From a virus: a stretch of DNA of 27,627 bases. The stretch covers positions 1 through 27,627 of IMG/VR virus record IMGVR_UViG_3300037882_003791, one strand, 5' to 3'. A model generated the notes under the pieces. It saw nothing but the letters and a program-made list of their open reading frames with translations. It made no database searches and was not told where the DNA came from. Position 1 is the first letter of the stretch; each line of letters begins with the position of its first letter. A program made the position numbers and the translations under genes. This document shows, in pieces, positions 1 to 7,151 of the stretch.

Positions 1-589
1 AAACCCACAAACAGCAGGTGACGGACTAGCCTATCTATTCCACACCGCAGGGGCGTTTACTCGGTTCAGTGGATCAGCCGCAGATGTGCAATTAACTCAT
101 GATGGCCACAAATGGTATATCCCGTTCTGTGAAGGAACTAGACCACAGATAAATATGCTGCGGTCTGATGGTGTAGTTTCACGGGCGAGTGTTTTAACCG
201 ACCATACGGCAATGTGGGCAGGCGTGATGACAGAGCCAGCAGCACGTTGCTCAAACTGGCTACTAACTAACGGCGGAACAATTGAACTAGGACAAACAGC
301 AGTTATCCCAGGCAACTTTGATGGCATCACAACAGCCGACGCATTAAGCGCAGACAACGTGAAATGCACAATATTTGCTGGACGATTCAATCAAGGTACA
401 ATCAACTGTGATCCGAATGGCGTTGGTGCTGTTGGGCTCGGGCTCGAATCTGCGCTAACGACTTCGACGGACCGTAAGGCGTCGAGCAGCGGTAAGAGGC
501 GGCGATTAAGTGTTAGAGGCCACTGTGTTCGGTTGGCGGCAAAACTCGCCGCGATGAACGCAACGGCAGACAATTACTTCTTGGATTAG
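1..589 (+). CDS. Phage accessory/structural protein, 5' end outside window
   Basis: The frame is open to the left edge of the window (codons start at base 2), so the gene is probably partial; a GTG at 86 is the first internal start and would give 167 residues. I do not recognise the family. The readable part is rich in Gly, Ala, Thr and Asn, with a short motif GNFDG that recurs in the next gene, which suggests beta-rich virion proteins. The last 45 residues are basic and low in hydrophobic content (ASSSGKRRRLSVRG), unlike the rest; I looked for a frameshift there but the other frames contain stops. It lies upstream of the capsid gene, in the position where phages carry portal, protease or head accessory genes. 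Function unknown. Confidence 0.55.
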   Translation, partial: NPQTAGDGLAYLFHTAGAFTRFSGSAADVQLTHDGHKWYIPFCEGTRPQINMLRSDGVVSRASVLTDHTAMWAGVMTEPAARCSNWLLTNGGTIELGQTAVIPGNFDGITTADALSADNVKCTIFAGRFNQGTINCDPNGVGAVGLGLESALTTSTDRKASSSGKRRRLSVRGHCVRLAAKLAAMNATADNYFLD

Positions 590-634
590 GAAAATCATGT
601 CAACAAAAACGGCTCAGGATTAAAAGGATAAGCG

Positions 635-940
635 ATGGCTGGGACAGTTAAGGCAACAATTGCGGCAAATGGCGTAAGCAGTGTGTTCCTAATGACGGGC
701 AACTTTGATGGAGCAATCTTTGGGGTTTTCAACGGCGGCGCTGCGTATCTCGAAAAGTCTCAAGATGGGGTCAACGGTTGGGGCCCAATCGACTTGGCGC
801 CGAGAGACGAACGGTTTCCGGTAATCAAAGTCAGAGATACTTACCACTTCTTTGTCGTGAACTCTGGTGAAAATTCCTACCGATTGCGGCTAGAAAATGC
901 CGCTGGGACAGCTGATGTTAAGATCTCGACGAATCAATAA
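635..940 (+). CDS. Small beta-rich phage accessory protein
   Basis: This 101-residue protein has alternating hydrophobic stretches typical of a beta sandwich, and the segment LEKSQDGVNGW. A similar E-x-S-x-D-G-V-x-W pattern (ERSADGVTW) occurs in the gene just after the capsid gene. An AAAGGA ribosome binding site stands about 6 bases before the ATG. Between it and the previous gene is a nine-codon mini-ORF (597-623, MSTKTAQD) that may be a remnant or may couple translation. It ends two bases before the next gene, so the two are probably co-translated. A decoration or head-fibre role is possible but only inferred; no family is recognised. Confidence 0.6.
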   Translation: MAGTVKATIAANGVSSVFLMTGNFDGAIFGVFNGGAAYLEKSQDGVNGWGPIDLAPRDERFPVIKVRDTYHFFVVNSGENSYRLRLENAAGTADVKISTNQ

Positions 941-942
941 CT

Positions 943-1449
943 ATGACTACTCTCGACAATGACGACTTGGCGGCCATCTCAGCTTTAATTGACTCCAGAA
1001 TTGCAGCTGGCGTAACTCCGCAGCTCAACCGCATCGAAGCCAAGACCAACTTGATTGGCACAGGCGCAGTGGCTGTGATTGCGATGGTGTCGCCGACGGG
1101 TGAGATTAGTTCGCAGATCATTATCGGTGATGACTACTTGGAAGCGAATAATCGCGAGTTCTCGTGGATTGTCCCTGCGGTGCCTGGTGTGGTGATGGGG
1201 ACCGCTCAGTTCTATTTCGGTGGCAAGCCGATTACGGGCGGACCGGGTTGGCTTGTGCTGGGCGAGATTTCCGATGCTGGCGGCGGGAATTGGCGTGTGG
1301 CGGCGGAGCTGCCACGGACTGCGACAACGGGACTGATAGAGGGTCTGTATCGCTGGAGTGGCGAGATCCGCGATGTGTCGGGTAATGAAGTGACTCGCAT
1401 TCGCAGCGACAGCAATCGGCATGTCCAGTTGGTCAGCAAGCAGACGTAA
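943..1449 (+). CDS. Unknown phage structural-type protein
   Basis: A 168-residue protein that starts two bases after the previous stop, so it is probably translated in the same run. The N-terminus (about residues 1-40) is a likely amphipathic helix (DDLAAISALIDSRIAAG). The rest looks beta-rich, with Gly-rich turns (FYFGGKPITGGPGWLVLGEI) and a late segment GLYRWSGEIRDVSGNEV that resembles an Ig-like or fibre-type fold. There is no signal peptide or membrane segment. A helix followed by a beta domain fits a head fibre or accessory virion protein placed upstream of the capsid gene, but that is inference. Its stop is followed within 10 bases by a palindromic repeat. Confidence 0.6.
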   Translation: MTTLDNDDLAAISALIDSRIAAGVTPQLNRIEAKTNLIGTGAVAVIAMVSPTGEISSQIIIGDDYLEANNREFSWIVPAVPGVVMGTAQFYFGGKPITGGPGWLVLGEISDAGGGNWRVAAELPRTATTGLIEGLYRWSGEIRDVSGNEVTRIRSDSNRHVQLVSKQT

Positions 1450-1458
1450 GTCGTTCTT

Positions 1459-1560
1459 GTAGCTGGACCGGCCACGGTTCAGACGACGAACCAGACGAAC
1501 CTCGCCTACGGCTACGGGTTAACCAACTGAACCCTGGCGGGATCAGCTGGGATCAGCTAC
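1459..1560 (+). repeat. GTAGCTG/CAGCTAC palindromic repeat, copy 1
   Basis: The left arm starts GTAGCTGGACCGGCCACGG (class A2); the right arm is the complement of class A1 (ends in GGCGGGATCAGC). A second short repeat (1501-1523, CTCGCCTACGGCTACGGG) sits inside. The right arm carries a tandem duplication of GGGATCAGCT. Confidence 0.85.
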
Positions 1561-1577
1561 TAGCGGGATCGGTCAAG

Positions 1578-1823
1578 ATGGCGAGACACAGGCAAGACAA
1601 GGATCGTCGACGCAAACGTCGCAATCGGTGTCGCACTGGTAAGACTAGGTTTCGTAGTCAATCAGAGGCGATTCACAGTCTGCATTGTTTTCAGAACGCT
1701 TGTGCTCGAGAGATCATCCCAAAGCGAGTCTACCAATGCGAGTTCTGCAACGGGTGGCATTTGACGAGCACTGATCCGCTGGGAGTAGCTGATCCCGCCA
1801 GGGTTCAGAAGATTCGTAGCTGA
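1578..1823 (+). CDS. Small basic CxxC protein, C-terminus encoded by a repeat
   Basis: An 81-residue, very basic protein (N-terminus RQDKDRRRKRRNRC) with a core of YQCEFCNGWHLTS, a CxxC...H pattern seen in many short phage-encoded zinc-ribbon-like proteins. Cys residues upstream could complete a metal site. The last dozen residues (from GVADPARV on) are read from intergenic repeat DNA: the frame runs through one 31-bp unit, and the stop is the TGA in the GTAGCTGA of the next unit. A nucleic-acid-binding role is plausible but not shown. It could be a short spurious frame, but the CxxC core argues against that. Confidence 0.5.
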   Translation: MARHRQDKDRRRKRRNRCRTGKTRFRSQSEAIHSLHCFQNACAREIIPKRVYQCEFCNGWHLTSTDPLGVADPARVQKIRS

Positions 1824-1899
1824 TCCCGCCAGGGTTCAGAAGATTCGTAGCTGATCCCGCCAGGGTTCAGAAGATCTGAATTCTGGCGAATCCAGCTAC
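1785..1899 (+). repeat. GTAGCTG repeat, copy 2: three tandem 31-bp units plus closing arm
   Basis: Three near-perfect tandem units begin at 1785, 1816 and 1847, each GTAGCTGATCCCGCCAGG followed by GTTCAGAAGAT. A single right arm of another class (TTCTGGCGAATCCAGCTAC) closes the element. The first unit overlaps the end of the upstream gene. Confidence 0.9.
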
Positions 1900-2106
1900 G
1901 TTTGTGAAAGGAAATCCGAAAACACTGCTGAATAGTGGTGCGTGCTTTTTCAGCTCTTCAGCGACCGGCCCACCAATGCGAATTGCCGACTGCAAACAGC
2001 CTTTGCTGATATGCGGAAAGCTTTCGCGAACTGTGTGTAGCCGCGTCTCTCCGAGACACGGGAATGGTAGTTAGATGGTCAATGTACAAGGAGCTTTGAA
2101 AGAACC
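1900..2106 (+). promoter_or_regulatory. Capsid gene leader region
   Basis: A 207-base non-coding stretch before the capsid gene. It contains one copy of another planctomycete-type repeat (2037-2055, GTAGCCGCGTCTCTCCGAG) and a good ribosome binding site (AAGGAG, about 2088-2093) about 13 bases before the ATG. I see no convincing -35/-10 pair, though a late promoter would be expected here. A 32-codon reading frame from ATG 1976 is not supported. Confidence 0.35.
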
Positions 2107-3630
2107 ATGCCAAAAATTTCACTAGAGCAGGCAAGTCGAAACATCGGCGACAAGCGACGCGAACTGACGTCGGCCAGCACCGCGTTTCAGGAAGCAATCA
2201 AGGCCTACGAGGCCAGCGGAACAGCAATTGCCAGTTTCCGCAAGGATAATACTGGCGAATTGTCGGACGAGAAGAAAGACGAACTTGCCAAATTGGAGTC
2301 TGCCCGCCAGGCGGCTAGGCAGGCAATGATGACGGCCGGCGATACTGCTCGCAATATCAAGGAAGAGTTGTCGGATATGGAGTCCGATTTCTCTGTGATG
2401 CAGTCGAGCAACGCCCTGGAAGACTTCCTGAGCTCTTCGCACGGCGGCATCTCTAACATCGGGACCGATGGTGCGAGCCTTGGAAGTGGACCGGGTTCAA
2501 CTGGTGGCAATGCTGGCGGACTAAACGATAGCATTCGCGTGTTGGCTCCGACCGACAAGCAAATGGAGTACAACCTGGGCGTGTACTTCCAATCGATGAT
2601 GATCGCGGCGATCGATCGCGCTAATCCGGCGGATGTGGCTAAGAACTACTTCAAGAACGATCACGTTGCGGCAGCCATGTCAGCTCATGATTTTTCTCGG
2701 GGCGGTTCATTCGTGCAGGGTGAGTACGCCAACTTCTACATTGGCTTGCTGGCTCAGAAGGCCGTTCTGCGGTCTTGCGGCGTGCCAACGATTCCAATCG
2801 TCAACGGTTCGATGACTATTCCCAAGATCACCGATGGTGTGATGGGTGGTTACCGGGGCGAAGAGCAAGCGATGGCGGTTGAGGAGATGAAGACTGGCGA
2901 CGTGACGTTGACTCCCAAGGAAATGTACGTCATGGTCGCAATGACTCTCAAATTGTTGCGAGTCGCTTCGGTTTCGGCGGCGACGATGGTTCGCGAAGAG
3001 ATGGTGCGAGCGGGTGCAATTCTCGAGGATCGCCACTTCATTCGTGGTTTGCCCAGTGGAGCTGGTCCTACCGGTCTGCGATGGCGAGCTGCTGCAAACA
3101 ACATTGTTCCGTTCGTAAAGGCCGGAGCGACTAGTCAGCGAGTGGTGAACTTCATCGAAATGCTGCAGCTCAAGTTGACCGAGGCAAGTGTTGACCTGGA
3201 GAATCCATACTGGATCACCACTCCAGGCATCATCGCGTACTTGAAGACTTTGTTGAATGTCAACAACCTGCCGTTGTTCCCGGAGCTCAGCCAAGGCAAG
3301 TTGGGAATGTTTCCATTCAAGGCTACCAACATTGTCCCGAATAACATCGCGACCCCAGTGTTGGCGGCCAACGGTGCACCGTCAGCGGCTGCACCTGGGT
3401 ATTCTGAGTTGATGTTCCTGGACGTAGCCAAGCAGATCATCGGTGATGTGCCAGGGGTGATTCTGGATATGTCCAAGGACGCGACCTACGTGACGCCAAC
3501 TGGTCAGACTGTCAATTGCTTCCAGCAAGGGCAAGTCCTGTTCAAGCTGACCCAAGAGAACGACATTCACACTCGATTCGAAGAGTCGATCTGTGTCGGT
3601 GTCGACTTGGATTGGACAGTCGCACAGTAA
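2107..3630 (+). CDS. HK97-type major capsid protein
   Basis: This 507-residue protein forms the icosahedral shell. Residues 1-120 are strongly helical and charged, as in the scaffolding-like delta domain of HK97-type capsid precursors. A Gly/Ser-rich linker follows (about 122-145), then the shell domain with the N-arm and E-loop-like segment (YFKNDHVAAAMSAHDFSRGG, then GSFVQGEYANFYIGLL), a spine-helix-like stretch (VASVSAATMVREEMVRAGAILEDRHFIRG) and a beta-rich C-terminus (VLFKLTQENDIHTRFEESICVGVDLDW), all as expected for PF05065. It is longer than the usual ~390 residues because of the delta domain, which a prohead protease would probably remove; no protease gene is in view. A strong hairpin follows the gene. 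Confidence 0.9.
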   Translation: MPKISLEQASRNIGDKRRELTSASTAFQEAIKAYEASGTAIASFRKDNTGELSDEKKDELAKLESARQAARQAMMTAGDTARNIKEELSDMESDFSVMQSSNALEDFLSSSHGGISNIGTDGASLGSGPGSTGGNAGGLNDSIRVLAPTDKQMEYNLGVYFQSMMIAAIDRANPADVAKNYFKNDHVAAAMSAHDFSRGGSFVQGEYANFYIGLLAQKAVLRSCGVPTIPIVNGSMTIPKITDGVMGGYRGEEQAMAVEEMKTGDVTLTPKEMYVMVAMTLKLLRVASVSAATMVREEMVRAGAILEDRHFIRGLPSGAGPTGLRWRAAANNIVPFVKAGATSQRVVNFIEMLQLKLTEASVDLENPYWITTPGIIAYLKTLLNVNNLPLFPELSQGKLGMFPFKATNIVPNNIATPVLAANGAPSAAAPGYSELMFLDVAKQIIGDVPGVILDMSKDATYVTPTGQTVNCFQQGQVLFKLTQENDIHTRFEESICVGVDLDWTVAQ

Positions 3631-3662
3631 GCAGGCTGTAGCGGTTTAGTCTGTAGGGAAAA

Positions 3663-3688
3663 GCCAGCGGTGAAAAAACACCGCTGGC
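3663..3688 (+). terminator. Hairpin after capsid gene
   Basis: A perfect 10-bp inverted repeat (GCCAGCGGTG / CACCGCTGGC) encloses an A6 loop. No T-tract follows on the + strand; four T follow on the minus strand. It may be a partial terminator, an mRNA-stabilising 3' end or a bidirectional element. Confidence 0.6.
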
Positions 3689-3742
3689 GAATCCAAATCA
3701 AAAACTAAAACAAAAGACCCTCAAAGAAGGATCAAATAAAAC

Positions 3743-4234
3743 ATGCAAAGTGCATTAGGAAAAGACGTACGGTCGCAGACGCGAGTTGTGACCGCAGGAG
3801 CGTTCGCGGCATTGATCGCTGGCGATACTGGTGTCCAAAAGACGACAGGTGTTGTGCTGTTGAATTCTCAGCCTGTTCGAGCTAGCTCGGTTAGTTTTGA
3901 CATCCCCGTCGACATTAGCATTCCGGCCGGGCAATCGGCAAGCTACGAAGGTTTCGTTGAGCGATCGGCGGACGGTGTAACGTGGGTTGAAGTTGAAGGA
4001 CCGCGATCCAAAGGCAGTTGGGCTAATCCGGCCGGCGCCGCAGGGGCATTATCTGTTTCAGATGCGATTCGCGTTGGGGCGGATGTGATTCAGGCTGGCT
4101 GCGATCGAGTGCGGGCCAAAGTGACAACAACGTTTCCTGCCACTGCGATCCCAACTGTTCGCGGCCTGAGCGTGCTGCTAGGCGGATTAGATGTCCGCGG
4201 TGCAGTTCCTCGTAGCCAACGATCGGTAACGTAA
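3743..4234 (+). CDS. Beta-rich accessory protein after capsid (possible head decoration)
   Basis: A 163-residue protein directly after the capsid gene, where siphoviruses often place decoration or accessory head proteins. An AAGGA ribosome binding site is about 11 bases before the ATG. The sequence looks like an all-beta fold: DIPVDISIPAGQSASYEGF, then VERSADGVTWVEV, then DRVRAKVTTTFPATAIPTVRG. The E-x-S-x-D-G-V-x-W pattern is shared with the protein at 635-940. There is no signal peptide. The decoration role rests on position and fold impression only. It is followed by a good terminator, so it may be the last gene of the head mRNA. Confidence 0.6.
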   Translation: MQSALGKDVRSQTRVVTAGAFAALIAGDTGVQKTTGVVLLNSQPVRASSVSFDIPVDISIPAGQSASYEGFVERSADGVTWVEVEGPRSKGSWANPAGAAGALSVSDAIRVGADVIQAGCDRVRAKVTTTFPATAIPTVRGLSVLLGGLDVRGAVPRSQRSVT

Positions 4235-4253
4235 TCGCTGATGCTGTCTAATT

Positions 4254-4287
4254 CGCAGACCGCGCACTGTGCGGTCTGCGTTTAATT
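4254..4287 (+). terminator. Rho-independent terminator
   Basis: A 10-bp perfect stem (CGCAGACCGC / GCGGTCTGCG) with a 7-base loop is followed by TTTAATT. It lies 20 bases after the stop of the preceding gene, separating the capsid pair from the connector genes. Confidence 0.7.
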
Positions 4288-4290
4288 GTA

Positions 4291-4311
4291 GGATGGGACG
4301 CCGTCCCATCC
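4291..4311 (+). repeat. GGATGGGACG palindrome
   Basis: A near-perfect palindrome (GGATGGGACG / CGTCCCATCC with one central base). A degenerate second copy is at 7569-7589. This is a typical short intergenic repeat, separate from the GTAGCTG family. Confidence 0.75.
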
Positions 4312-4396
4312 TGCAACGTAGAGACGAACGACACGCCCTTCGAAGACTCAGGGACGTGCCACCCGTAAATAATTCGCAAAACTCAAGGTGATCAAA

Positions 4397-4840
4397 ATGT
4401 CGCGTGTGGCCGTTCAAATGATTCGCGATCGCGGAGCTAATTTCCGTGGCGAAAAGGTGTTGTTTCAGGAAGATACAGCCAATCGGCTGGTGTCTGAGGG
4501 GGCGGCTCTGTTTTTAGATGATAACGGCGAACCTATTCTCAAAACCACCGGAGTCGTTGAATCTGCTGGCGACACCGGCAGTTCGAATTCTGGCGGAAAT
4601 GGCGGTGCCGATGGTGCTGCGAATAAGAAAAAGCCAAAGGGTAAGGTTAAGACCACGGATGTTAATCCATTCGAGATCGACGGCTTCGACCCCAAGGTCA
4701 TCGCTGCTCTGGCTGATGTTGGCATCACGAACCCCGAAGAGCTGCGAGCCTACGTGGCCAGCGGTAAGACGTTGGCCGAATTGCCCGTGATCGGTACTGT
4801 CACGAAGGAATTGCTGGACCTGTACGGGGCAGAAGCCTAA
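4397..4840 (+). CDS. Small phage protein with C-terminal helix-hairpin-helix-like domain
   Basis: I chose ATG 4397 because AAGGTG lies 7 bases upstream; a GTG at 4388 would overlap that site. The 147-residue protein has three parts: an N-terminal domain (RDRGANFRGEKVLFQEDTANRL, then VSEGAALFLD) of a kind common in small phage head-tail-region proteins; a low-complexity Gly/Asn and Lys-rich linker (about 57-85); and a C-terminal helical domain (FDPKVIAALADVGITNPEEL, then RAYVASGKTLAELPVIG) resembling HhH/SAM-type repeats that bind DNA or protein. It precedes the connector genes. Role unknown; a neck-assembly or DNA-contact role is possible. Confidence 0.6.
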   Translation: MSRVAVQMIRDRGANFRGEKVLFQEDTANRLVSEGAALFLDDNGEPILKTTGVVESAGDTGSSNSGGNGGADGAANKKKPKGKVKTTDVNPFEIDGFDPKVIAALADVGITNPEELRAYVASGKTLAELPVIGTVTKELLDLYGAEA

Positions 4841-4844
4841 GGTC

Positions 4845-4876
4845 TGGAATTTGAAATTTGAAATCTGAGATTTAGA
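4845..4876 (+). repeat. AAATTTG/AAATCTG-rich repeat
   Basis: Short degenerate direct repeats (TTTGAAATTTGAAATCTGAG). Similar tracts are at 5516-5557 and 17106-17152. All three are between genes. Confidence 0.5.
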
Positions 4877-4882
4877 ACCCCC

Positions 4883-5512
4883 ATGTCAATTGTCCTCGGT
4901 ACAACTCGACGCATCAGCCGCTATCCGTTCGACGGCATTGCGGCGAATGTCGTTTTGCCTGTTCTGCTGGAGGGCGACAAGGGTTTGAAGAAGCACGCGC
5001 AGATTCGCCACAGCTTGGAGGATGGTCCGCTGCTGGAGTACTTGCTGGATGCAATTGAGTACGTTGAAGAACGCGGCAGAGTGTCACTGATCAATCAGCG
5101 TGTTTTTCATGTGCTGCACTGCTGGCCAGGCGGTCAAACCGTCCATTGCTCGCGCGGGCCCCTTGTCAGTGTCGAGGCGGTTAAGTATCTGGATTCGGCT
5201 GGCGCAGAGCAAACGGCGTCGACGGATCTGTGGCGAGCTGACACGCGGTCGCGGTGGGGTGGTCTGTTCTTTAGCGACGCATTTTCGGAGACTCTGGCTG
5301 AAGGTGATGGCGTTGTGTGGGCCGAGATGACATGCGGCTATGGAACGACAGCGGATGCGGTGCCAAGTCAGTGGAAGCAGTTGATCAAGGTTGTGGCAAC
5401 GCATTGCTACGAGCGTCGGGAGTTGGCGGCTGGCGGTGGGTTTGATGAAGCGTTCGAGCGTGTGTTGCATCGTAAGTTTTCAGCGGCTGGACAATTGAGA
5501 CGCTACGGGTAG
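4883..5512 (+). CDS. Head-tail connector (gp6-like / phiE125 gp8 family)
   Basis: A 209-residue adaptor that would sit under the portal. The family pattern is clear: an early helix with an aromatic-terminated loop (LLEYLLDAIEYVEERGRVSL), INQRVFHVLHCWPGG, then the conserved RGPLVSVEAVKYLDSAG and a late helical segment beginning VPSQWKQLIKVVATHCYERR with a charged C-terminus. This matches the Phage_connect / phiE125 gp8 type (HK97 gp6-like). Its place between capsid and head-closure genes is the usual one. There is no strong ribosome binding site; the leader is an A/T-rich repeat tract. Confidence 0.8.
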   Translation: MSIVLGTTRRISRYPFDGIAANVVLPVLLEGDKGLKKHAQIRHSLEDGPLLEYLLDAIEYVEERGRVSLINQRVFHVLHCWPGGQTVHCSRGPLVSVEAVKYLDSAGAEQTASTDLWRADTRSRWGGLFFSDAFSETLAEGDGVVWAEMTCGYGTTADAVPSQWKQLIKVVATHCYERRELAAGGGFDEAFERVLHRKFSAAGQLRRYG

Positions 5513-5515
5513 ATT

Positions 5516-5557
5516 GCAAATCTCCGATTTCAAATCGCAAATCTCAAAAATTAGAAA
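5516..5557 (+). repeat. AAATCTC/GATTTC-rich repeat
   Basis: A second tract of the A/T-rich family (CAAATCTCCGATTTCAAATC, then GCAAATCTC). It fills the gap between connector and head-closure genes and leaves no clear ribosome binding site for the latter. Confidence 0.5.
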
Positions 5558-5559
5558 TC

Positions 5560-5937
5560 ATGCCCGACTATCCAAAGCAAGAAACTGGCACGGTGCGCGG
5601 GACAGTCTGTTACCGCGACGTTGTGGCGATCCGTGAAGACATCGCGCCGGACGGTGCTAGTCAACCGGCCTACGATCGATTGGTGCATTCCGAGCTGTTG
5701 GCCGAGGTTCTGCAGGTGTCCGGCGGTGAGTTTGTGCGTGGTAAACAGGTGGAGGCTCGGACGACATTCGTAGTCTCAATCGACTGTGTACCGGGAATTC
5801 ATAATCGCTGCGAAGTTGAAATTCTGACTGGACCTTACGCAGGTCGAAAAGTCTATGTAGGTCGCGTGCATCACGAGACCGCCAGATCCCGGCCAGTCAA
5901 TTTGCAGTTGCACTGCGCAGATTCGCGGCAAGTGTAG
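5560..5937 (+). CDS. Head closure / head-tail adaptor protein (SPP1 gp16-like)
   Basis: A 125-residue protein with the beta-barrel pattern of the Phage_H_T_join family (PF05521): an early strand TVRGTVCYRDVVAIRED, a middle segment SELLAEVLQVSGGEFVRGKQ and VEARTTFVVSIDCVPG, and a final pair NRCEVEILTGPYAGRKVYVG. These proteins close the head after packaging and join it to the tail. Length and position between connector and gp10-like gene fit. The stop codon TAG is the TAG of a GTAG-starting palindromic repeat that follows at once. Confidence 0.7.
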   Translation: MPDYPKQETGTVRGTVCYRDVVAIREDIAPDGASQPAYDRLVHSELLAEVLQVSGGEFVRGKQVEARTTFVVSIDCVPGIHNRCEVEILTGPYAGRKVYVGRVHHETARSRPVNLQLHCADSRQV

Positions 5938-6025
5938 GCGCGTCTCTCCGAGACTCGAAGTCATCAGGCACTCGCAAGTCCAATCCGCGTCTCGAAGCGA
6001 CCTGGCCTCGGAGAGACGCGGCTAC
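5934..6025 (+). repeat. GCGTCTCTCCGAG inverted repeat
   Basis: The arms GCGTCTCTCCGAG (5940-5952) and CTCGGAGAGACGC (6007-6019) are perfect 13-bp inverted repeats, extended almost fully by GTAG...CTAC. A single arm also occurs at 2037-2055. The right arm runs into the ribosome binding site (GGAGG) of the next gene. Confidence 0.85.
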
Positions 6026-6034
6026 GGAGGAATC

Positions 6035-6496
6035 ATGAAACATCAGTTCGGCATTCATATCGATCCAGCGACGGTAAGAGCGGCAGATAAGCTGTTGTCC
6101 GCAATCGAGGAGCAGGCTCGCGGGGCGGCGATCGGTCGAGTGCTACGAGATGCCGGTAACTTGCTCAAGAAAAAGGTCCGCGAAGTTCTGCCCAAGCCTG
6201 GATACCCTGGTGACAAGGCTGGCCTGAAGCCATTGCGTGACACAGTCTCAATAAAGGTGAAGAATTACCAAGGCGGGTTCTTCAAGGTGTTGATTGTTGG
6301 TTACGCATTGCCATCGGGAGCGCACGGGCACTTAGTGGAGTTCGGGCACGACATGGCAGTGACTGGCAAGCGTGTTGCGGGGAAGGGGTATTTCACGGCG
6401 GCCGTCCAAATGGCTCAGTCGCAGGTCGATACCACGATTCTTAATGGCGCTCGTCGCGAGGCGGCCAAAGTGCGGCCAGTATCCACAACCCCGTAA
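6035..6496 (+). CDS. HK97 gp10-like neck/tail protein
   Basis: A 153-residue protein of the HK97 gp10 family (PF04883), which takes part in head-tail joining or tail completion. Signature segments are the N-terminal helix (ATVRAADKLLSAIEEQARG), the VLRDAGNLLKKKVREVLPK segment, and the conserved HGHLVEFGHDMAVTGKRVAG followed by KGYFTAAV. The ribosome binding site is strong (GGAGG, 6026-6030, spacing 4) and directly follows a palindromic repeat arm. Order and length match the family. Confidence 0.8.
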   Translation: MKHQFGIHIDPATVRAADKLLSAIEEQARGAAIGRVLRDAGNLLKKKVREVLPKPGYPGDKAGLKPLRDTVSIKVKNYQGGFFKVLIVGYALPSGAHGHLVEFGHDMAVTGKRVAGKGYFTAAVQMAQSQVDTTILNGARREAAKVRPVSTTP

Positions 6497-6547
6497 TTCG
6501 TTAAACCGAAGGCGAGGGTGTAATTCCCGTAGACAAGACTGAGATTT

Positions 6548-7036
6548 ATGTCAGGCAAAATAACTTTTCTCGACGAGCTAACAGGCGACCTCGTTCGACA
6601 TCTTCGGACGGCACCGCAGGCAACCATCGATGGTGCAATTGTTCCGTCGATCGCATCAATGGTTGGTGAAGATCAAAACGCCAGGATCTTCCCCGAGGCG
6701 GCAAGGTTCGGTGTGGCGATGCCGCAGATTGTCTACACGCAAGCCGGCGGACACTCACCAAAAACCCTTGGTGGACCAGACGGTTGTGAAGAGATCACAC
6801 TGCACATCTACGCCTACGCAGTCGAGCAGCCGCGATCGCGATTGCTGGCGAGAGCCATTCTTCAGCGATGCGTGGCTGGCGATAATTCGATGTGGGGTGC
6901 AGCAGTCGGCAACGTGGGTACAGCAGTCCACGTTTGCAACGGAGGAATTGTCGATACGGGAGTGCACGAGGCGCGAGACCAGTCGGATAAGAAATCGTTT
7001 TGGACGCGGTTGGTTTTGAAATTGGTTATTTCGTAG
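6548..7036 (+). CDS. Tail completion / terminator protein (DUF3168-like)
   Basis: A 162-residue protein in the tail-completion slot after the gp10-like gene. An N-terminal helix (FLDELTGDLVRHLRTAP) and the middle segment EEITLHIYAYAVEQPRSRLL resemble DUF3168 or gpU-type tail terminators, whose strand-helix core caps the tail tube. The C-terminus ends in a strand pair (FWTRLVLKLVIS). Similarity is modest, so position carries much of the call. The stop codon is the TAG of a GTAG repeat start at 7033. Confidence 0.6.
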   Translation: MSGKITFLDELTGDLVRHLRTAPQATIDGAIVPSIASMVGEDQNARIFPEAARFGVAMPQIVYTQAGGHSPKTLGGPDGCEEITLHIYAYAVEQPRSRLLARAILQRCVAGDNSMWGAAVGNVGTAVHVCNGGIVDTGVHEARDQSDKKSFWTRLVLKLVIS

Positions 7037-7044
7037 TTGATCCT

Positions 7045-7127
7045 GTAGCTGGACCGGCCACGGTGCAGTTGTAAACCTCGCCTGTGGCTACGGGGTAAAC
7101 AACTGAATCCTTGGCGGAATCAGCTAC
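7045..7127 (+). repeat. GTAGCTG/CAGCTAC palindromic repeat, copy 3
   Basis: The left arm is class A2 (GGACCGGCCACGG), the right arm a degenerate A1 complement (TTGGCGGAATCAGCTAC). An internal copy of the CTCGCC...GGCTACGGGGTAA repeat lies at 7077-7100. A stray GTAGTTGATCC half-arm precedes it at 7033. Confidence 0.8.
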
Positions 7128-7151
7128 TCTGAAACAATTCTGGACTGAGAA

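Noticed and set aside
421-589. Frameshift at the end of the first gene
   Set aside because: The C-terminal composition changes abruptly, but the other two frames contain stops or no better continuation.
1785-1899. Three direct repeats of 31 bp as a CRISPR-like array
   Set aside because: The units are contiguous without spacers and belong to the intergenic palindrome family found in eight other places.
2707-3294. 195-codon minus-strand frame inside the capsid gene
   Set aside because: Shadow of the capsid coding sequence; low-complexity composition and no start signals.
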